From assembly GCF_014898055.3 (NCBI RefSeq), contig NW_023604295.1:93139591-93203590 (forward strand): a stretch of DNA of 64,000 nucleotides, in the 5' to 3' direction. Under the pieces are notes generated by a model. That model was given only the letters and a program-made list of their open reading frames with translations, did not search any database and was not told where the DNA came from. Source of the stretch: Talpa occidentalis (lineage: Eukaryota > Chordata > Mammalia > Eulipotyphla > Talpidae). Each line of letters opens with the position of its first letter. The first letter of the stretch is position 1. A program made the position numbers and the translations under genes. Of the stretch, positions 57,691-64,000 are shown piece by piece.

Positions 57691-59029
57691 TTGTCTCTTC
57701 TCTTTGTTAGTGATGGGTGCCAGATGACTATGCTGAAAATTCTTTAGGTATAAAAGAGATTCAAGAGAGAATGAATGAGTCATCCTTGGGCTTCTTAGCA
57801 CAGAGAACTTTATTTTCTGAATTTACATTTCAAAAGACTACATGATGAAGAAATCATTTGCTATCGCTAGATAAGTGCTTCTTCAAGCAAGAAATTCAGA
57901 ACTTGTTTAAAAAAAAAGAAAAGAAAAGGTACCAGTTCTAATTTCCTCTCTATTTTAGTCACAAAAGGCACTTCAAATTATGGCAATAAAAGCAGGCATC
58001 CCTGTAATCTCCAGGAGATTGCAATTTAAATGGAAGTTATCTCTTTGACATAAATTGAGATATTCCATAAACTTATAAAAAGGTAAGCCTCTGATTTATT
58101 TGTATACATAATGCTAATAATATTAATGCTGTATTCTGAAAAGTACAGATTTGTTTTTTTTCTCTCTCACTAGAATTTACTTTTCATGGATTGGAGATTT
58201 TTGTGTTCTTTCTTTAGTAAGCTCAGTGCCTAGAAGAAGGTCTGCCATAATGGGTATTCACCTCATATTTGTTAATTAATAGATGAATTGATTGATGTGA
58301 CTGAATAGGAGTTGAAGCAAAATGCTATCCAATTTCTATATAATGTATCTTGAAACAGTCACAGACCCCAGATCCAAATTCCTCTGAAACAGTCATCTGC
58401 TTACTGAAAAACATTCATTTTCACAGTATTAAGGACAAATTCAAAATTATTTCTATTTCAAGTATTCATTTCATTATGAAACCATAGGTGCTAGGAGTAT
58501 TAAAAGGACTAAGAATACATAGACTGCATAAGAACAGTATTTCTCCAATTCTTATGTTTCCCACTTCAAAGACTTCCCATTATAGGTTTGCATATATGTT
58601 CCAATTGTTTTCAAAAACAAGTGGTACACAGCTTGATACCCGAGTAGCTTAATTAATCCCTAGAAATATCTCTTATTCTTAATCCATTCTGTTGTTTTAT
58701 CCTGAAAAACCTTCAGAATGGCATTAGATCAACTTGAACTTTCTTTAACTGCTCCCTAAAGAAAACCACCAAGATGATTTATGTGGCTTCCTTCTTATTT
58801 GTCTTCCTGTCATCCAAAGGACTACACTTTAACTGCTACAGTAACTTTGGCATTTGGTAACTTAGCATAAGGGGAGCTATATTTTCCTCTCTAATTTCAG
58901 CTTCAGACTCTTTCATAGGAACTTTCAGCTTGTTAGAGGTACTAGCACAAAACCCTCAGCACTTTTTGTACCTCCTGCTTGTCCTCTTATTCTAGAGAAT
59001 AAAAGTGACTATAAATTAAGGCAATGCTA
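57691..59029. other. Unique stretch
   Basis: No feature recognised. Confidence 0.4.
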
Positions 59030-59330
59030 GCTGCTGGAACAACTAAACCTTTAACTTTCAGTGACTTAGCATAATAGAATTTAATTTTCACATACATAAT
59101 AGCTCAATGCTGTCTGTTCTGGCAGGAAGGCAATTGTCTTCCATCTATTGACTTAAAAATCCATGCCCACTTCCATGTGTGGGCCTACCATTTGGAGATT
59201 TCTGCATTCAATTAGCCAATAAGAAAAGGAAAAATCTGGGCACAACATGGTGCTGAAGTAACATACATCCTTTCTACTAATATTGCATTAGCAAGAAATA
59301 GCCATGGGCCACACCTGGAGGCAAGGCGTA
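59030..59330. repeat. Ancient MER-like repeat
   Basis: 'gctgctggaacaactaaacc...cagtgacttagcataatagaatttaattttcacatac' followed by 'ccatgggccacacctggaggcaagg' follows a common ancient mammalian repeat ('...ctcagtggcttaacacaa...tttatttctcactcatg...'). The family is not asserted. Confidence 0.45.
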
Positions 59331-59820
59331 GGCTGAAACACAAACCTTTTACTGTGAAACTTTCCAGTGCACACTCCTAAAGAAAGGGGATTTTGTAAGA
59401 AAATAAAAATTATTCTTCGAATTTTTCGTGGTTGGCATATCCTTTGCCACCGTGAGACTGGGATTTTTGCCTTCCACTGGGAAGAGTAGATTGTTGGGTT
59501 ACAGATGTATGTCTGTAGGTTCTTTGTCCCTCCCCATTTTTGAGGTTCTGTTAGAATTATGCTTTTCAGGTTATTTTGTGTGTCTTGTTAGAAGCCTCCA
59601 GGACAGACTCTTCTCCTGCAGAAAGGTCTACAATTGTCCAGATGCCCTACTTATGATGGAGTATATAAGTGAAATTCACAGGAATAATGTACAGTCTGAC
59701 CATTTTGTCTCAAATTCAAGCACATTCTACTTCTACCATGTAGATGTATCAACAAATGCTTGATGTTTTTCTAAATATCTATTTGAAGATGAGAAAGATA
59801 TGTGGACAGACAAAACAGTC
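59331..59820. other. Unique stretch with an unsupported open frame
   Basis: A plus-strand open frame at 59428-59763 spans this stretch, but it has no recognisable domain and no splice sites, and I leave it uncalled. Confidence 0.35.
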
Positions 59821-59832
59821 AAAAAGATGATA

Positions 59833-60102
59833 CACAGGGCCTCCCTGGTGGTGCAGCAGTTAAAGACAGTGCCATCAAGCTACTGCCAGCCATTGCAGCA
59901 CGAGTTTGATCCCCAGCCAGGTGACAACCGATATGGTGCAGCAAACCTATCTTGTCTCACCTGCTGCTCCGCTCAGCAGTGTCATTTCAGTAAATCTGCC
60001 TGTTCTGCTCCCCACTTTCTCTGGTAAATTCTTTCACCCCACCCCTTGCATCTCTGGCTTGCATCCCAATTCTTGTATGCATAAATAAATATATCTTAAA
60101 AA
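59833..60102 (+). mobile_element. tRNA-derived SINE, old type
   Basis: Target duplication AAAAAGATGATA at 59821-59832 and 60103-60114. The head is GGGCCTCCCTGGTGGTGCAG. Confidence 0.93.
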
Positions 60103-60235
60103 AAAAAGATGATATATAGATATGCATGCTGCAGATTGGCTCAAAACTAGAAGGAGAAAGGAAACAACCACCCTATTAAACCCCATAATGACATTAGGGG
60201 GTAATCAAATTTATCTTAATTTATTTTAAAATAAT

Positions 60236-60507
60236 TTTTTTTTTAAAGATTTATTTATTTATTTATTTGTACAAGCACTGGGTACAGTCAGAAGCCCAGG
60301 AGGGTGAGAGAATTCACCAGAGCCGGAGCAGGGAGCAGAACAGGCAGATTGAGGAAATACACTGCTGAGGGGAGCATGGGGGAGAGAAAGGAGAGGTCTG
60401 CGCGCCATGTTGGACCCTCGCTGGGGGCCAGGGATAGAACCGGCACTGCAGAGGCTGCGGGCAGCCTCGCAGCCCAGTGCTCAACCACTGCGCCACCGGG
60501 GAGGCCC
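60236..60507 (-). mobile_element. tRNA-derived SINE, young type
   Basis: Target duplication TAAAATAAT at 60227-60235 and 60508-60516. The right end is GCGCCACCGGGGAGGCCC. Confidence 0.94.
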
Positions 60508-60516
60508 TAAAATAAT

Positions 60517-61332
60517 GGTTCTTGTTTGACCTAGCTCAAATATCTTAAAGGAATTAACTACAAAAATTATAGATATTTTATAAAATAAAAATACTACATT
60601 CTTATACTTTAAGTAATTTGAATTTGTGAAATTTTAATAGTTTTTCCAAGATAAACATAAAGGTTCAAATAGAAAATAAATGTTTATTGGTCAAATATTT
60701 TTATTCCTTTGAGCTTGGAGCCAGTCTTTGTTCAGTTTCGTTGGTGGATTTTCTAATAGGTTTCTCCCCTGTCCTCCAAAATTTAGGGACCTGCCTTTCT
60801 AGAATGTATTGGGCCCTACCTATGTGCAGGTCACGTATGTAACTTATTTCACTGTCATGTTTCAATTTCAAAGTCAGTACTGGGTGATCTTTCAAAGTAG
60901 TCCTGGGTGGCACTTCAAGGAGAAAAAAGGCAAAACTCTCCACGTATGAACTTGGGTGGCCTGGCATCCAAGACAGACAGAAGACACCAAGCACGCGATA
61001 TTTTCTGGTGATCTATTTAAATGTAGTCACAGTGTCAGTACAATAAGCCTTAGCATTAGCCACGGTGGCACAGAGAGTCAGCTTCAGCTCTCAGAAGGCT
61101 GGCACACAAGCTGCTTTCAGCTGAGCAAGGGAGAGCTTCTTCAATCCAAGTATGAATGAGAGATTAGGTGTGTTTTAGAAAATATTTTAACTCTTCTTTA
61201 TTCTGGATGTTGTAGAATAAATATTTGCATTCATGGAAACAGAATCATAAATAATATCTTATTGCTGATTATTAATTAGTCTGTCAATGTGGTGCCATTT
61301 TTTAAATCATCCAGCAGCTTTGTTTCTTCTAG
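60517..61332. other. Unique stretch before candidate exon C
   Basis: No repeat recognised. A minus-strand open frame at 60701-60994 has no domain or splice support. Confidence 0.35.
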
Positions 61333-61508
61333 CTTTTTACCCTGCAGTACCAAAGTTTAAAAACAAATTGAATAAATACCTGAATATAATCCCACTCTAT
61401 TATTTTCCTACTGACAGGAGAATCTTCAAATATAATGATATTTCGACATATAAAATTGAGGAGGACAGAGTAAAACTAAATTATGCATTTGTCAAGAAAT
61501 TTAATTAG
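61333..61508 (+). CDS. Candidate exon C, possibly terminal, of an unrecognised gene
   Basis: The acceptor is GCAGCTTTGTTTCTTCTAG (ending 61332). It begins with two bases (CT) that complete the single G left by exon B, giving alanine, so the phase is continuous. The frame then stays open for 57 codons (FYPAVPKFKNKLNKYLNI ... IPLYYFPTDRRIFKYND) to TAG at 61506-61508. A possible internal donor, GACAGA|gtaaaa at 61469/61470, would instead make it a 137-base internal exon ending in phase 0. The segment is lysine- and tyrosine-rich with no domain I know. No AATAAA follows closely; the nearest variant, ATTAAA, is near 61886. The gap of 17.6 kb from exon B could hide other exons that I did not see. 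Confidence 0.38.
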
Positions 61509-62809
61509 AAAGATTTACTGATATTTGCTGGTTATTTGAACAGTAAGAGACAAGCAAGAAAGGTTAAAATGAGGAATATAGTGTATTGCTTATATTTCAT
61601 TTATCTTTCTTTTTATTATAAAATTTATGGATTTCAGATAAGAAAGCTGAGCCAACTGAACAAATGGCTGGTTAATTAACACTCACTAGTCCTCATATCC
61701 AAAAAAAATGAGTAGATTTTGAAAACTAGGTACATTATAGAATGCTCCAAATTCCTAAATTTTTAACTGTTGGTAAGATGTTACACCAACATTTTAGCAG
61801 ATTGCTCTTCTGGCTTGTAAATGTCTGTGTAATACAATCACATAAGAGGTTAAGTAAGGTTTCTCTTGATTTCCTGAAATTGTTATTAAAGTCCACTGCT
61901 CAAAACAATCTAAAGTACTCTGGACCACGTATTCAAATTTTAGAAGAGTCTCCCCTCACTATGGTCAGTCACTTCAGGTCAGGGTTTACAGAAGGGCACT
62001 GCTATAAGCAGAGGGTCCCTTGGAAAGCATGAGAGTGTTAAACTGAAGAGTAGCAGCCCTCTCTCCCCTGCCTTCCCAAAGACTAGCATAAAAGAGAAGC
62101 AATGATTTTAGAGTTTGGGTCCCACACCCTATTCCTGCAGTATTAAAGAATGAGCCACCTGCCCATTCTTTGGGAAAAATTTGGGAAAAGGCAACTGTTT
62201 TTGGTTTAAAAATTCACATAGCATTTAAACTAACAAAGTAACTGAAATTGCTAGTGTTTGGTCTCAGGAATAGGAGAAAGTCCATACCCAGAGTTTTATC
62301 CATACCTGATTTAGATGATGTAAAAAATGAAGTTTGGGTCTGTTTTTAGTTGATCATAAATAGGTGAGAGTTTAGACTTAAGAACAGATGCTAGAATGAA
62401 TTGAAATTTGGGGGGATATTAGATGGAATGAATGTATTTTATACAATGCAAGGACATGAATTTCAGTGGGCCAGATTAGGCTATTAAGGGTTCAACAGTG
62501 TCATACGAAAAGTTATGTCTACCTGGAACCTCAGATTAAGACCACATTTGAGAATAACATATTAAAAGGTGTCATGAGTTAAGATGGAGCCATTGCAGGT
62601 TCCTTTTAAGAAGGGAGAGATACAAAAATACATCAGCAAGAATGTCATGTGAGAGCAATGGAAACAATTTAATGACACAGCTAGAAGGCAAGCAAAACCA
62701 AGGATTACTAGAAACCACCAGAGGCAAACAAAAATGTACTCTTCTTAATCTTCAAAGAGACAAGGCCCAGCTGATTCATTGATTTAGACTTCTAGGCTCC
62801 CAAACGGCA
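61509..62809. other. Unique stretch after candidate exon C
   Basis: No repeat or gene recognised. If exon C is terminal, its 3' UTR would lie at the start of this region. Confidence 0.35.
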
Positions 62810-62817
62810 AATGAGGA

Positions 62818-62945
62818 GGGCCTCTCCCCTGGTGGCGCAGCAGTTGAGCGCTGGGCTGCAAGGCTGCCGGTAGCCTCTGCAGCACCAGTTAGTTCCCTGG
62901 CCATCAGCGAGGGTCCCACCAAAAAAAAAAAAAAAAAAAAAAAGG
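62818..62945 (+). mobile_element. SINE truncated at its 3' side, with its own poly(A)
   Basis: GGGCCTCTCCCCTGGTGGCG through CGAGGGTCCCACC is the first ~100 bases of a young-type SINE. It stops there and runs straight into 23 A residues (62921-62943). AATGAGGA at 62810-62817 and 62946-62953 is the target duplication. The usual 3' half and (AAAT)n tail are missing. Confidence 0.9.
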
Positions 62946-62953
62946 AATGAGGA

Positions 62954-63204
62954 ATATCTGCAAGAAAAAATATGACTATATTTTTGAATTTAAAAACTAT
63001 AAGATGCATACGAATACATATAGCAGTTCTAGTTTTGGTGCAAAAATTTGGAAGAAATTATAACACACAAACACATGCATGAAAAATAGACCATAAATTA
63101 AAGAAATGATTACATGTAGAGAGCTCATAAATATTAGTTGGAAGCAATAGAGGTGGGACTAAGGTTTAACTGAGTTTATCCTTGATATTGTTTTCATATT
63201 TGAA
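62954..63204. other. Unique stretch
   Basis: No feature recognised. Confidence 0.4.
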
Positions 63205-63220
63205 TCATGTAAATATTTTA

Positions 63221-63506
63221 TTTTATTTTATTTTTTTAAAGATTTATTTATTTATTTATACTAGCACTGGGTACAGTCAGAAGCGCGGGAGGGTGAGAGA
63301 ATTCACCAGAGCCAGAGCGGGGAGCAGAGCAGGCAGAAGGACCTAAGTACACTGCTGAGGGGAGCAGCGGGCAGCAGGAGAGGTCTGTGCGCCATGTGGG
63401 ACCCTCCTCCTGCTGCCGGGGAGCAGCCGGGGATCGAACCGGTGCCGTGGAGGCTTCGGGCAGCTTTGCAACCCAGTGCTCAACCGTTGCGCCACCGGGG
63501 AGGCCC
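63221..63506 (-). mobile_element. tRNA-derived SINE, young type
   Basis: Perfect 16-bp target duplication TCATGTAAATATTTTA (63205-63220 and 63507-63522). The body is CpG-rich and nearly undiverged from the other young copies. Confidence 0.96.
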
Positions 63507-63522
63507 TCATGTAAATATTTTA

Positions 63523-64000
63523 AACATTCAATGAATGGAGTTAAATCAAAAGAGAAATAGGAAATATTCTAAGTTGACTATAAATAGAAATAAGTGAATC
63601 TAATTCTTATGAAAGAGATAATTGAACCATGAAGAGAAAAACAATAATTCAAGTAACATCGGGACATAGTAACTTGATACATTGCCAAAATATATTTGGT
63701 CCATGAAGAAAACTTAAATGTGGGCTTAGATAATATTATGGAATCATTTTTAATTTTCCCTAAAATATGTCCATTTTTGCAATACATCTAAAAATATTAT
63801 TAATTTTCTTAGAATGATAATATGTGGTATTCTTACATTTAATAGATGCATTTTGTTTTTTAGGAAAGCAATGCTACAATCCATACAATTTACTTTTAAA
63901 TAGTCAGTTAAAAATATATATGTAAACATGCATACATACAGACATAGAAAGACTATGTATATTTATAATAATAGTGGAAATAGATTACCAAGAAAAATGA
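63523..64000. other. Unique AT-rich stretch
   Basis: No feature recognised up to the window end. Confidence 0.4.

Noticed and set aside
59428..59763. A 111-codon plus-strand open frame.
   Set aside because: No domain and no splice sites, and it follows an ancient repeat. Chance is the simplest explanation.
5389..63506. Regularly recurring ~270-base repeats considered as tRNA genes or a CRISPR-like array.
   Set aside because: They are dispersed SINEs in both orientations with individual target duplications and A-rich tails. The heads are tRNA-like but decayed and lack a complete cloverleaf.

Overview
The window is nuclear DNA from a placental mammal, made mostly of transposable-element remains and non-coding sequence. 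Evidence is about 35 copies of one tRNA-derived SINE, several LINE-1 copies (one very well preserved), old MIR fragments, five solo LTRs and many dinucleotide microsatellites, with no compact genes. The SINE (head GGGCCTCCCCGGTGGCGCAG, B-box GGTTCGATCCC, tail (AAAT)n-CTT-A(n)) is not Alu, B1/B2, CAN, ERE, PRE, bovid or vesper-bat VES. From memory it is closest to the Rhin-1 type SINE of rhinolophoid bats, so a horseshoe or leaf-nosed bat is my best guess, at modest confidence. In the SINE entries, 'young type' means the CpG-rich head (GTGGCGCAGCGGTTGAGCG) with tail TGCTTGTATAAATAAAT. 'Old type' means the decayed head (GTGGCACAAGGGGTTAAG) with tail CTTGTATGCATAAATAAA. 'Intermediate' copies mix the two.

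Layout. 1-5 kb: unique flank and a young LINE-1 on the minus strand with a twin-priming inversion, an apparent 3' transduction and a 16-bp target-site duplication. 5-10.5 kb: a dense SINE cluster with an ancient repeat. 10.5-15 kb: ancient LINE-like remains and unique DNA. 15-21 kb: SINEs, two of them nested, and an old inverted LINE-1 hit by a younger LINE-1 that was itself hit by a SINE. 22-25 kb: three solo LTRs of one family, one with a (TTCGGC)13 hexamer array. 25-34 kb: unique and ancient repeat DNA. 34-40 kb: nested SINEs and a long old LINE-1 on the minus strand carrying a solo LTR of a second family. 40.9-61.5 kb: three possible plus-strand exons with compatible phases. 44-64 kb: more SINEs, another old LINE-1 with a second copy of the second LTR family, a recent 141-bp tandem duplication and a MIR.

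The only candidate host gene is the set of three exon-like open segments at 40897-41032, 43531-43738 and 61333-61508. They have good splice-site context and their reading phases join without a break, but I do not recognise the protein. Intron sequence between the first two contains a perfect inverted 32-nt copy of part of the second, forming a strong hairpin. No rRNA, functional tRNA, CRISPR or bacterial-type feature is present.
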